From: Bradyrhizobium australiense
GTDB taxonomy: Bacteria; Pseudomonadota; Alphaproteobacteria; Rhizobiales; Xanthobacteraceae
Direction of reading: 5' to 3'
DNA: 64,000 nucleotides
Assembly (NCBI RefSeq): GCF_013114825.1
Contig: NZ_JAAVLX010000011.1
Span: forward strand, 1-64,000
Both the position numbers and the translations under genes were made by a program. The notes beneath the pieces were generated by a model that was given only the letters and a program-made list of their open reading frames with translations, made no database searches and was not told the origin of the DNA. Positions 1 through 8,222 of the stretch are shown piece by piece. How positions within the stretch are numbered: position 1 is the first letter of the stretch; the number at the start of each line of letters is the position of its first letter.

Positions 1-6
1 GTCGTC

Positions 7-912
7 CTATCCTTCCACAAATTCCTCGCGCCGATAGCCTTGCGCGTACAACAGCGCGGTGAGGTCGCCGTAGTCGATCCGCGCCGCTGCCGCCGCCGCA
101 ACCGCGGGCTTCGCGTGATAGGCGACGCCAAGCCCCGCCGCCTGGATCATGCCGAGGTCGTTGGCGCCGTCGCCGGTCACCAGCGTATCGATCTTGTCGA
201 GGTCGAAGGTTTCGCGCAGCTCGATGAGGGTAGCCAGCTTGGCGGCGCGGCCGAGGATCGGCTCGGCAACCTCGCCGCTGAATTTTCCGTCTCGCACCTT
301 CAGCTCGTTGGCGCGGTTTTCCTGGAAGCCGATCTTGGCCGCGACCGCATGGGTGAACAGCGTGAAGCCGCCCGAAATCAGACAGGTCCAGGCGCCGTTG
401 GCGCGCATGGTGGCAACCAATTCGCGGCCTCCCGGCGTGGGTGTGATGCGTTTGGCGAGGACCTCATCGACCACGCTGACCGGCAGGTCCTTCAGAAGCG
501 CGACACGCTCGCGCAGCGCCGGCTCGAATTCGATTTCGCCGCGCATCGCGCGCTCGGTGATGGCGGCGACATGCGCTTTCAGCCCGGCGAAATCGGCCAA
601 CTCGTCGATGCATTCCTGTCCGATCATGGTGGAATCCATGTCCGCCAGAAAAAGCTTCTTGCGCCTGAACGCGGCGGGCTGCACGACAATGTCGATCGGC
701 AGGTCGCCGCGCGCCTGTTGCAGGCGGGTTTCGATCGCCTTGATCGCGTCCGGGCTCTTGACCTGGCTGTCAAAGGGAATGTCGACTGCCACTTCGTCAA
801 ACAGCCATTGCGCCGTTCCCGGCGAGGGGAGTACGGCCAGCGCGCCGTCGACAATGGTGGTGTCGAGCGCGGGATTGGCCGGATTGCAGATGAGGGTGGC
901 GACCAGGGACAT
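7..912 (-). CDS. serB: Phosphoserine phosphatase
   Basis: This cytoplasmic enzyme hydrolyses O-phosphoserine to serine, the last step of the phosphorylated serine pathway. The 301-residue protein has an N-terminal ACT-like part (about residues 1-80) and a HAD phosphatase domain. The HAD motifs are visible: DMDST at residues 91-95 (nucleophile Asp and acid Asp), the SGGFT region at 180-184, and GDGAND at 247-252. Length is typical of alphaproteobacterial SerB. The start codon lies against that of the divergent miaA, leaving no intergenic space, so its promoter must lie inside miaA. Confidence 0.96.
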   Translation of the reverse strand: MSLVATLICNPANPALDTTIVDGALAVLPSPGTAQWLFDEVAVDIPFDSQVKSPDAIKAIETRLQQARGDLPIDIVVQPAAFRRKKLFLADMDSTMIGQECIDELADFAGLKAHVAAITERAMRGEIEFEPALRERVALLKDLPVSVVDEVLAKRITPTPGGRELVATMRANGAWTCLISGGFTLFTHAVAAKIGFQENRANELKVRDGKFSGEVAEPILGRAAKLATLIELRETFDLDKIDTLVTGDGANDLGMIQAAGLGVAYHAKPAVAAAAAARIDYGDLTALLYAQGYRREEFVEG

Positions 913-1849
913 GCAGGCGTATCAGCTAGATTTGAGCAAGGCCGTGCTTATCGCAGGGCCGACCGCCAGCGGCAAGTCGGCCCTGGCGCTCGAACTGGCG
1001 CAAAGGACCGGCGGGGTCATCATCAACACCGATTCCATGCAGGTCTACCGAGATCTCCGCATCATCACGGCGCGACCGACAATGGAGGAGGAGGCGCGGG
1101 TGCCGCATCGGCTCTATGGCCATGTCGATGCGTCGGTCAATTTCTCGGCGGGCGCCTGGGTGGCGGACGCGGAAAAAGTGCTGTCGGAGGCGCGCGCGGC
1201 AAAGCGTCTGCCGATCTTCATCGGCGGCTCCGGCCTGTACTTCAAGGCATTGACGCGCGGTCTGTCCGCGGTGCCGCCGATCCCGGCCGAGGTGCGGGAT
1301 GCCGTTCGCGCGCGGCTGGAATGCGATGGCGTCGAGGCGTTGCACACTGAGCTGGCGCGGCGCGATCCGGTCTCCGCCGAACGGCTGAAGCCACGCGACC
1401 GCACCCGGATTGCGCGTGCGCTGGAGGTCGTCGAAGCCACCGGACGCGCGCTGCCGGACTGGCATCGCGAAGGGCTGCCGCCGCTATTGCCACCGGGCGA
1501 ATTCTCCGCGCTGTTCCTGGCGCCCGAACGCGAACAACTCTATGCGCGCATCGATGCACGGTTTGACGTGATGCTGGGGGGAGGCGCCCTCGAGGAGGTC
1601 GCTGCATTAGCGGCGCGAAAGCTCGATCCGCTGTTGCCGGCGATGAAGGCCCATGGCGTGCCGGCGTTGATCCGGTACTTGCACGGCGAGATCACGCGCG
1701 AGCAGGCCGCCGAAATCGGCCGCGCCGACACCCGCCATTACGCCAAGCGCCAATTCACCTGGTTCAGGCACCAACTGCCGGAGTTCGAATGGATCGCGCC
1801 GGAGGCGGCGAGGGGGTGGGTTGCCACCGTCATTACGGGGCGCTCGTGA
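911..1849 (+). CDS. miaA: tRNA dimethylallyltransferase
   Basis: MiaA transfers a dimethylallyl group to A37 of tRNAs that read UNN codons. The 312-residue protein shows the P-loop GPTASGKS at residues 16-23 and the DSMQVY motif at 41-46, which carries the catalytic Asp and base-contacting residues. The frame is open far upstream, but homology begins about residue 10 from the ATG at 911, which overlaps the serB start codon (shared CATG at 910-913). An in-frame ATG at 890 is a possible alternative that would overlap serB further. Confidence 0.95.
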   Translation: MQAYQLDLSKAVLIAGPTASGKSALALELAQRTGGVIINTDSMQVYRDLRIITARPTMEEEARVPHRLYGHVDASVNFSAGAWVADAEKVLSEARAAKRLPIFIGGSGLYFKALTRGLSAVPPIPAEVRDAVRARLECDGVEALHTELARRDPVSAERLKPRDRTRIARALEVVEATGRALPDWHREGLPPLLPPGEFSALFLAPEREQLYARIDARFDVMLGGGALEEVAALAARKLDPLLPAMKAHGVPALIRYLHGEITREQAAEIGRADTRHYAKRQFTWFRHQLPEFEWIAPEAARGWVATVITGRS

Positions 1850-1863
1850 AACGAACGAACTAA

Positions 1864-1931
1864 GATGTGCAATTGCACATCTGAGAACCTCGAGATTCCA
1901 GGTCTGGTCCTTCGGACCATCCCGGAATGAC
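1864..1931. repeat. Dispersed palindromic repeat, family B, copy 1
   Basis: This copy starts with the perfect 18-bp palindrome GATGTGCAATTGCACATC (1864-1881). It continues with a segment that is the reverse complement of the start of the repeat at 15375-15454, including the hairpin TGGTCC-TTC-GGACCA. It sits between miaA and the ilv promoter. Confidence 0.8.
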
Positions 1932-2034
1932 GTCGGACTGACGGCGCCCGCATGGCTGCACACATGAAATTCCCCCTCGCCGAATGCCCGGAACACCGCT
2001 ACACTGGCCAAATCGCGCGGAAAGCGTCCGTCTC

Positions 2035-2062
2035 TTGACTTTCGAGGGCCGAACGGTATAAC
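2035..2062 (+). promoter_or_regulatory. Probable promoter of the ilv leader and ilvB
   Basis: A good sigma-70-type match is present: TTGACT at 2035-2040, a 16-bp spacer, and TATAAC at 2057-2062. Transcription would begin near 2069 and enter the ilv leader peptide 25 nt later. This is a sequence match only. Confidence 0.7.
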
Positions 2063-2094
2063 CCGCGCAACCTTTGGGAAGTCCGAGCCGCAAG

Positions 2095-2160
2095 ATGCGT
2101 AATATTATTACCAAACTCCTTATCGTCGTCGTACCCAGGCGCACCGCCGGGGATGGCTAG
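2095..2160 (+). CDS. ilv leader peptide (attenuation control)
   Basis: This is a 21-residue ORF that begins MRNIITKLL. Its middle codons are Ile-Ile-Thr-Lys-Leu-Leu-Ile-Val-Val-Val, so translation would stall when charged tRNA for isoleucine, leucine or valine is short. The stop codon at 2158-2160 lies inside a hairpin, and a GC-rich terminator with a T run follows before ilvB. Regulatory leader peptides of this kind upstream of acetolactate synthase genes are established for proteobacteria. The codon content, spacing and downstream structures all agree here. Confidence 0.9.
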   Translation: MRNIITKLLIVVVPRRTAGDG

Positions 2161-2210
2161 CGGCCATCCAAATTCAGGCGGTGTGCATGGGGCCTCTCGG
2201 GCCCTTTTTT
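2141..2210 (+). terminator. ilv attenuator: competing hairpins and intrinsic terminator
   Basis: An early hairpin pairs CACCGCC (about 2142-2148) with GGCGGTG (about 2178-2184) and encloses GGATGG (2151-2156) paired with CCATCC (2164-2169). The terminator hairpin follows: GGGCC at 2190-2194 pairs with GGCCC at 2200-2204, then six T at 2205-2210. Ribosome stalling on the Ile/Leu/Val codons would disturb the early hairpin and change terminator formation. The exact antiterminator pairing is inferred. Confidence 0.85.
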
Positions 2211-2267
2211 ATTTCCCAAAACAGACAACCGAAAGAAGCCGCGCCCACAGCGCATCCGGAGCAGACC

Positions 2268-4043
2268 ATGACCGACAAGAGCCACGACCCCAATCAGATG
2301 ACCGGCGCCGCGATGATCGTGCGCGCACTCATCGATCATGGCGTTCAGCACATCTTCGGCTATCCCGGCGGCGCGGTGCTCCCGATCTATGACGAGATTT
2401 TCCAGCAGAGCGAGGTCGAGCACATCCTGGTGCGGCACGAGCAGGGCGCCGGCCACGCCGCGGAAGGCTATGCGCGCTCGACCGGCAAGCCCGGCGTGGC
2501 GCTGGTGACATCGGGCCCCGGCGCCACCAACATGGTGACACCGCTGACGGATGCGCTGATGGATTCGATTCCGTTGGTCTGCATCACCGGCCAGGTCCCG
2601 ACCCATCTGATCGGCAACGACGCGTTCCAGGAATGCGACACGGTCGGCATCACGCGTCCTTGCACAAAGCACAACTGGCTGGTGCGCGACGTCAACGATC
2701 TGGCGAAAGTGTTGCACGAGGCGTTCTATGTCGCGACCACGGGTCGTCCCGGCCCGGTGCTGGTCGACGTGCCCAAGGATGTGCAGTTCGCAACGGGCAC
2801 TTACCATCCGCCGCGCAAGGACGACGTCCATGTCTCCTACACGCCGCGGGTGAAGGGCGATGCCGCGCAGATCCGCAAAGCCGTCGCACTGCTCGCGTCT
2901 GCCAGGCGCCCGGTGATCTATTCCGGCGGCGGCGTCATCAATTCCGGACCCGAAGCCTCGAAGCTGCTGCGTGAGCTCGTAGATGTCACGGGATTTCCGA
3001 TCACATCGACCCTGATGGGCCTCGGCGCTTACCCGGCCACCGGCAAGAACTGGCTCGGCATGCTCGGCATGCATGGCACCTACGAGGCAAACATGGCGAT
3101 GCATGATTGCGACGTCATGCTGTGCGTCGGCGCGCGTTTCGACGACCGTATCACCGGTCGCGTCGACGCGTTCTCGCCGGGCTCGAAGAAGATCCACATC
3201 GACATCGATCCGTCCTCGATCAACAAGAACATCCGCGTCGACATTCCGATCATCGGCGACGCCGGCAACGTGCTCGGCGATCTCTTGCAGGTGTTCAAGA
3301 CGGAAGCGAAGAAGCCCGACATCAAGACCTGGTGGCAGGAGATTGCCACGTGGCGGGCGCGCAATTCGCTCGCCTACAAGAAGAGCAACGATATCATCCT
3401 GCCGCAATACGCCATCGAACGCCTGTTCGCGGCGACACGCGGCCACGACACCTACATCACGACAGAGGTCGGCCAGCACCAGATGTGGGCGGCACAGTTC
3501 TTCGGTTTTGAGGAGCCGCATCGCTGGATGACGTCCGGCGGATTGGGCACCATGGGCTACGGCCTGCCGGCGGCGCTCGGCGTGCAGGTCGCCCATCCCG
3601 ACAGCCTCGTGATCGACATCGCGGGCGATGCCTCGGTGCAGATGACGATGCAGGAGATGTCGACGGCGGTTCAGTTTGAATTGCCGATCAAGATCTTCAT
3701 CCTGAACAACCAGTATATGGGCATGGTGCGGCAGTGGCAGCAGCTTCTGCACGGCAACCGGCTGTCGCATTCTTACTCCGAGGCGCTGCCGGATTTCGTC
3801 AAGCTGGCGGACGCCTTCGGCTGCGTGGGCCTGCAGGCGATCAAGCCCGGCGATCTCGACGGCGCGCTCAAGGAGATGATCAAGGTCAGGCGTCCGGTGC
3901 TGTTCGATTGCCGCGTCGCCGCGCTGGAAAACTGTTTCCCGATGATTCCGTCGGGCAAGGCGCACAACGAAATGCTGTTGCCGGTGGAAGCGACCGATGA
4001 AGCCACCGCCGCGGCGTTCGCGGGCGGCAAGGCGCTGGTGTGA
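2268..4043 (+). CDS. ilvB: Acetolactate synthase, large (catalytic) subunit
   Basis: This TPP-dependent enzyme condenses two pyruvates to acetolactate, or pyruvate with 2-oxobutyrate, as the first common step to Val, Leu and Ile. The 591-residue protein has the catalytic Glu in RHEQGAGHAAEGYA (Glu about residue 58), a central FAD-type domain, and the TPP/Mg motif GDASVQ through ILNN (about residues 453-480). The chosen ATG follows the attenuator. An upstream in-frame ATG at 2181 would lie inside the terminator hairpin and is rejected. The regulatory subunit ilvN lies two genes downstream. Confidence 0.96.
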   Translation: MTDKSHDPNQMTGAAMIVRALIDHGVQHIFGYPGGAVLPIYDEIFQQSEVEHILVRHEQGAGHAAEGYARSTGKPGVALVTSGPGATNMVTPLTDALMDSIPLVCITGQVPTHLIGNDAFQECDTVGITRPCTKHNWLVRDVNDLAKVLHEAFYVATTGRPGPVLVDVPKDVQFATGTYHPPRKDDVHVSYTPRVKGDAAQIRKAVALLASARRPVIYSGGGVINSGPEASKLLRELVDVTGFPITSTLMGLGAYPATGKNWLGMLGMHGTYEANMAMHDCDVMLCVGARFDDRITGRVDAFSPGSKKIHIDIDPSSINKNIRVDIPIIGDAGNVLGDLLQVFKTEAKKPDIKTWWQEIATWRARNSLAYKKSNDIILPQYAIERLFAATRGHDTYITTEVGQHQMWAAQFFGFEEPHRWMTSGGLGTMGYGLPAALGVQVAHPDSLVIDIAGDASVQMTMQEMSTAVQFELPIKIFILNNQYMGMVRQWQQLLHGNRLSHSYSEALPDFVKLADAFGCVGLQAIKPGDLDGALKEMIKVRRPVLFDCRVAALENCFPMIPSGKAHNEMLLPVEATDEATAAAFAGGKALV

Positions 4044-4055
4044 GGAAATTCCGCT

Positions 4056-4154
4056 GTCATCGCCCGGCTCGACCGGGCGATCCAGTACGCCGCGGCGTCC
4101 CAGTTACTCTCGGGCGTCTCTGGAATACTGGATCCCCGCCTTCGCGACGATGAC
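4056..4154. repeat. Dispersed palindromic repeat, family A, copy 1
   Basis: The 5' part folds as CGCCCGG-CTCGA-CCGGGCG. The 3' end reads CTGGATCCCCGCCTTCGCG followed by ATGAC. The same arrangement, with compensating changes in the stem, recurs at 5202-5299. The copy fills the gap between ilvB and the dehydratase gene. Confidence 0.85.
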
Positions 4155-4186
4155 AGGAACGAGGAAAGATAGACTGGAAGACCAAC

Positions 4187-5170
4187 ATGTTTGACCTCGC
4201 AGAGCTCGAACGCGCGCACGGAATCGTAGGGCAGGCGGTGCCGCCGACGCCGGTGCATGCCTGGCCGCTGTTGGCCGAGCGGCTCGGCACGACGGTGATC
4301 GTCAAGCATGAGAACCACACGCCGACAGGCGCGTTCAAGGTGCGCGGCGGACTGGTGTATTTCGATCGCCTGAAGCGCGAGCGGCCCGGCGTCGCCGGTC
4401 TGATCTCGGCGACGCGAGGCAATCACGGTCAAAGCCTTGCTTTTGCGGCGAGCCGTTACAAGCTTCCGGTGACGATCTACGTGCCGCGCGGTAATTCGGT
4501 CGAGCAGAATCGTGCCATACGGGCGTTCGGCGCCGAGCTTGTCGAATATGGTGAGGATTTTCAGGCCGCGCGCGAGGAAGCCTATCGCCGTGCCGAGAGC
4601 AACGGCCTTGAAATCGTACCGGCGTTTCATCCCGATCTGGTCCTGGGCGTCGCGACCTACGCGCTCGAATTATTGCGAAAGGCGCCGGATATCGACGTGC
4701 TCTATGTGCCGATCGGGCAGGGCTCCGGCATCTGCGGCTGCATCTTGGCGCGCGATCTCTTGGGCTTGAAGACGGAAATTGTCGGAGTGCAGTCGACTGA
4801 GGCACCAGCGTATGCGCTGTCGTTTGCGGCGGGCATGGTCGTGACGACCGAGACCAGCAACACGCGCGCCGACGGCGTGGCGACGCGCATTCCCGATGCC
4901 GACGCAGTCGCGATCATGCACAAGGGTGCTTCGCGCATGGTGCAGGTCACGGATGACGAGATCGCCGCAGCGATGCGGGCCTACTGGACCGACACTCACA
5001 ATCTTGCGGAGGGCGCCGGCGCGGCCGCGCTCGCAGCCGCGTTGCAGGAAAAGAACCGACTTCAAGGCAAACGCATCGGCCTGGTTCTGACCGGCGGCAA
5101 TGTCGATTTCGATCGGTTCCGAACATGGGTCGGGACGGAGGTTGCTGTCACCGACAGGATGGCGGTGTGA
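4187..5170 (+). CDS. PLP-dependent threonine/serine dehydratase-like enzyme
   Basis: This 327-residue fold-type II PLP enzyme carries the lysine motif TGAFKVRGG (Lys about residue 51) and a glycine-rich phosphate loop around GQGSGICG (about 185). It would deaminate threonine to 2-oxobutyrate, or serine to pyruvate. It lacks the C-terminal regulatory domain of biosynthetic IlvA and so resembles the short, catabolic-type enzymes. Its place between ilvB and ilvN suggests supply of 2-oxobutyrate for isoleucine, which is inference. Other beta-eliminating activities, such as hydroxyaspartate dehydratase, cannot be excluded. Confidence 0.85.
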   Translation: MFDLAELERAHGIVGQAVPPTPVHAWPLLAERLGTTVIVKHENHTPTGAFKVRGGLVYFDRLKRERPGVAGLISATRGNHGQSLAFAASRYKLPVTIYVPRGNSVEQNRAIRAFGAELVEYGEDFQAAREEAYRRAESNGLEIVPAFHPDLVLGVATYALELLRKAPDIDVLYVPIGQGSGICGCILARDLLGLKTEIVGVQSTEAPAYALSFAAGMVVTTETSNTRADGVATRIPDADAVAIMHKGASRMVQVTDDEIAAAMRAYWTDTHNLAEGAGAAALAAALQEKNRLQGKRIGLVLTGGNVDFDRFRTWVGTEVAVTDRMAV

Positions 5171-5201
5171 GGATGGCTATCCGCCTGCCGCAAATAGTAA
5201 C

Positions 5202-5299
5202 GTCATCGTCCGGCTTGGCCGGACGATCCGGTACGCCGCGGCCTTGCGATCAATCGCAGGCGCCGGCGATTACTGGATGTCCGCCTTCGCGGGCATGAC
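5202..5299. repeat. Dispersed palindromic repeat, family A, copy 2
   Basis: This copy is related to 4056-4154. The stem is CGTCCGG-CTTGG-CCGGACG, where changed bases keep pairing, and the 3' end reads TACTGGATGTCCGCCTTCGCG. It lies between the dehydratase and ilvN, so two copies bracket the dehydratase gene in the same orientation. Confidence 0.85.
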
Positions 5300-5324
5300 A
5301 CCGGAGAATGACAAGGGGACGACA

Positions 5325-5867
5325 ATGAACCAGCCCGCATCCGCCTACTTCCTGGAAGAGCGCCACGACCCCAACGAGACGCACACCCTCTCGGTGCTGG
5401 TGCAGAACGAGCCCGGCGTGCTCGCGCGCGTGATCGGCCTGTTCTCCGGCCGCGGCTATAACATCGATAGTCTCACCGTCTCCGAGACGGAGAGCCAGAA
5501 ACATCTCTCCCGCATCACCATCGTCACCACAGGCACGCCGATGGTGATCGAGCAGATCAAGCACCAGCTCGACCGCATGATTCCGGTCTACCGCGTCGTC
5601 GACATGACCATCACCGGGCGCTCGATCGAGCGGGAACTCGCCATGGTGAAAGTACGCGGCCATGGCGACAGCCGGGTCGAGGCGCTGCGGCTGGCGGATG
5701 CGTTCCGCGCCCGGGTGATCGATGCCACGACCGAGAGTTTTGTGTTCGAGATCACAGGCAATTCCGCCAAGATCAGTCAATTCATCGACCTGATGCGCCC
5801 GCTCGGCCTTGTCGAGGTGTCGCGCACTGGCGTTGCCGCGATCGGGCGCGGGCCTGAGGGGATGTGA
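5325..5867 (+). CDS. ilvN: Acetolactate synthase, small regulatory subunit
   Basis: IlvN binds the IlvB catalytic subunit, raises its activity and mediates valine feedback. The 180-residue protein has an N-terminal ACT domain (about residues 18-95) with LSVLVQNEPGVLARVIGLFSGRGYN-type sequence. A C-terminal domain follows. The start at 5325 is supported by a preceding AAGGGG ribosome site and matches the family N-terminus; the longer open frame runs through repeat family A and is not used. It overlaps the next gene by 4 bases. Confidence 0.95.
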   Translation: MNQPASAYFLEERHDPNETHTLSVLVQNEPGVLARVIGLFSGRGYNIDSLTVSETESQKHLSRITIVTTGTPMVIEQIKHQLDRMIPVYRVVDMTITGRSIERELAMVKVRGHGDSRVEALRLADAFRARVIDATTESFVFEITGNSAKISQFIDLMRPLGLVEVSRTGVAAIGRGPEGM

Positions 5868-6565
5868 ACATGCTGGCGCGTGACTGGTATTACACTCAAA
5901 GGCGGCGGCTCGGGCTCGATTCGGCGGTCGCCTCGCTCTACGACCGCCACGACGACAGCGACGAACGCGCACGCGCCGCGCTCACCATGCTCGGCGTGCA
6001 GCGCGGTTGGCGGGTGGCCGATATCGGTTGCGGCAATGGTGTACTGGCCTGCGAGGCGGCGCTGATGGGTGCCGAGGTCGATGCGATAGACATTTCGCCG
6101 GCCATGCTGGCGCTCGCCAACATTCACGCGCGCGACCGAAGGGCGTCGATCCGCACCCAACCCGCGGGTCTGTTGAGCTTCGCCTATCAGCCGAATTCCT
6201 ACGACCTGATCGTCAGCGAATTCACGCTGCACCATCTGCCTGACTTCTGGAAGGCAGTGGCGCTGGCGCGGATCTATGCCGCGCTGAAGCCCGGCGCGAA
6301 TTTCTACCTGCGCGACATCGTGTTCGTCAGCATGCCCGACGGCGTCGAGCGCGATGTCGAGCAATGGGCCGATTTCACCATCAAGAACCACGATTTCCAG
6401 CGCGAAGGCGTGGTCACCCATATGCGCGACGAATACTCGACCTTCGGCTGGGTGATCGAGCGCATGCTGACCGATATCGGATTCACGCTGGAATCGGTCG
6501 ACTATCACGCGCCCCTCCACGGCACCTACCTGCTGCGCAAACCAAAGCCGGACCAACAGAGCTAA
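5864..6565 (+). CDS. Class I SAM-dependent methyltransferase
   Basis: This is a Rossmann-fold methyltransferase of about 233 residues. Motif I is VADIGCGNGVLACEAA (about residues 52-67), followed by an acidic VDAIDIS strand end. The substrate cannot be told from sequence. The GTG start at 5864 overlaps the ilvN stop by 4 bases, which suggests translational coupling; an ATG two codons later at 5870 is equally possible. It is followed after 4 bases by an exporter gene, so it belongs to the ilvN transcription unit. Confidence 0.8.
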   Translation: MNMLARDWYYTQRRRLGLDSAVASLYDRHDDSDERARAALTMLGVQRGWRVADIGCGNGVLACEAALMGAEVDAIDISPAMLALANIHARDRRASIRTQPAGLLSFAYQPNSYDLIVSEFTLHHLPDFWKAVALARIYAALKPGANFYLRDIVFVSMPDGVERDVEQWADFTIKNHDFQREGVVTHMRDEYSTFGWVIERMLTDIGFTLESVDYHAPLHGTYLLRKPKPDQQS

Positions 6566-6569
6566 AAAA

Positions 6570-7460
6570 ATGAAACCGGCCGATGTCTGCATCGCCGTGC
6601 TAGTGGCGATGATCTGGGGGCTTGCTTTCGTGGCGAGCCGGATCGCGCTCAACGAATTTTCGCCGGAACTGATGACGACGCTGCGCTTTTCCATCGCGGC
6701 CTTGCCCTGCCTGTTCGTGGCGCGTCCCAAGGTTTCATGGAAGGTGCTGATCGCGATCAGCTTCACGCTGTTTCTCGGCCAGTTTCTCGCCCAGGCTTTT
6801 GCCATTGCGCACGGCGTTCCCGTCGGCCTCTCCAGCGTGATCGTCCAAAGCCAGGCGCTGTTCACGATCGGCTTTGCCGCGCTCCTGTTCCGTGAGCGGC
6901 CGAGCCTGTGGCAGACAGTCGGCATTGCTATTGCCACCGCAGGCCTGCTCATGATCTGCGGCACCGTCGGTTACGATTTCAGCGTCGGCGCCTTCGCGAT
7001 TTTGATGATCTCGCCGCTCAGCTTTGCGGCCGGCAATCTGCTGCTGCGGCGCGCGCAGGGCGTACCGATGTTCGACCTGTTCGCATGGCTGTGCCTCGTC
7101 GCCGCCGTGCCGCTGCTCGCCCTGACGCTGGTCAGCAACGGTCCGCAGCCGACCTGGCATGCGCTGACCCATATGTCCCTGACCGGCTTGCTGTGCATGA
7201 TTGGGCTCGGCGGCGTCTCCACCAGCATTGCCTATTGGCTGTGGGGGAGGCTGCTACGGGATTACCCGGCGGCGCAGGTGGTGCCGTTCGCGCTGTTGGT
7301 GCCGTTCGTCGGTTCCGCGGCATCGAGCGTGGTGTTCGGCGAAACCTTCGGGCCGCTTCGGCTCGCCGGCATGATCACGGTGGTCGGCGGCATCGCCGTC
7401 ATGCTGCTGTCCAAACGTACCAAGGCTTCAGAAAAACAAGTTCTGCCAAAGATCGCATGA
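6570..7460 (+). CDS. EamA/DMT-family exporter
   Basis: This 296-residue inner-membrane protein has about ten hydrophobic segments arranged as two EamA repeats. The N-terminus VCIAVLVAMIWGLAFVASRIALNEFSP is typical of the O-acetylserine/cysteine exporter branch of the drug/metabolite transporter superfamily. The substrate is inferred to be an amino acid or related metabolite. It sits between the methyltransferase and a LysE-family exporter with very short gaps, so the three are probably co-transcribed with ilvN. Confidence 0.85.
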   Translation: MKPADVCIAVLVAMIWGLAFVASRIALNEFSPELMTTLRFSIAALPCLFVARPKVSWKVLIAISFTLFLGQFLAQAFAIAHGVPVGLSSVIVQSQALFTIGFAALLFRERPSLWQTVGIAIATAGLLMICGTVGYDFSVGAFAILMISPLSFAAGNLLLRRAQGVPMFDLFAWLCLVAAVPLLALTLVSNGPQPTWHALTHMSLTGLLCMIGLGGVSTSIAYWLWGRLLRDYPAAQVVPFALLVPFVGSAASSVVFGETFGPLRLAGMITVVGGIAVMLLSKRTKASEKQVLPKIA

Positions 7461-7467
7461 GGCCTCC

Positions 7468-8076
7468 ATGTCGCAATCGCTTTTCATCGCCTTCGTGATG
7501 TTCGCCACCGTGATGTTCTTCACGCCGGGGCCGAACAACATCATGCTGCTGTCATCAGGGCTCACTTACGGCTTCCGTCCGACCATCCCGCACATCCTCG
7601 GCATCACCATCGGCTTCGCCTTCATGATCGGTGCGGTTGGCCTCGGCCTCGGCACCATCTTCATCGCCTATCCCGCGTTGCAGACGATCCTGAAATATGC
7701 CGGCGTGGCCTACCTGGTCTATCTGGCCTGGGCGATTGCGATGTCAGAGCCGCCTTCGGTAGATCAGGACAAGCATCGCGAAGGCCGCCCGATGACGTTC
7801 TGGGGCGCCGCCATGTTCCAGTGGGTCAACGCCAAAGGCTGGGTCATGGTGATCGGCACCATCACCGCCTATGCGGCGATCGCCGCTTACCCCTGGAACA
7901 TCGCGATCCAGGTCGGCCTCAGTCTAATCCTGGGCATCCTGTCGTGCACCGCCTGGGCCCTGTTCGGCACTGCGCTCCGGCCGATCCTGACCTCCCCGCG
8001 GGCGGTGCGGGCTTTTAACATCGTGATGGCGGTGCTGCTGCTGGCCTCGCTCTACCCGGTCTTCATGGACGCATGA
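7468..8076 (+). CDS. LysE/RhtB-family amino-acid exporter
   Basis: This 202-residue membrane protein has about six transmembrane segments. The family signature FFTPGPNNIMLLSSGLTYGFR begins near residue 15. LysE/RhtB proteins export basic or neutral amino acids such as lysine, threonine, homoserine or leucine; the substrate here is not decidable. The gene is 7 bases downstream of the EamA exporter and precedes ilvC, so two unrelated exporters sit inside a branched-chain synthesis cluster. Confidence 0.88.
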   Translation: MSQSLFIAFVMFATVMFFTPGPNNIMLLSSGLTYGFRPTIPHILGITIGFAFMIGAVGLGLGTIFIAYPALQTILKYAGVAYLVYLAWAIAMSEPPSVDQDKHREGRPMTFWGAAMFQWVNAKGWVMVIGTITAYAAIAAYPWNIAIQVGLSLILGILSCTAWALFGTALRPILTSPRAVRAFNIVMAVLLLASLYPVFMDA

Positions 8077-8222
8077 TGCCGCAGCGGGCCATGCATAAAC
8101 AGGTTTCCCCTGGAGCGGAAAATGCTCTAGACAACGCCGGAAATTCGCGGGCGACCGGCGGTCCCACCTGTCCAAATGCCTGATTAACCGGCCGTTTTTG
8201 GCCATCTATTGAGGAAACGACC

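Noticed and set aside
149..1849. A 566-codon open frame as one long gene.
   Set aside because: Only the part from 911 matches MiaA; the first 254 codons are antisense to serB and have no family resemblance.
8077..8222. Leader peptide before ilvC (30-codon frame from ATG at about 8091).
   Set aside because: It has no run of Ile, Leu or Val codons and no terminator hairpin follows.
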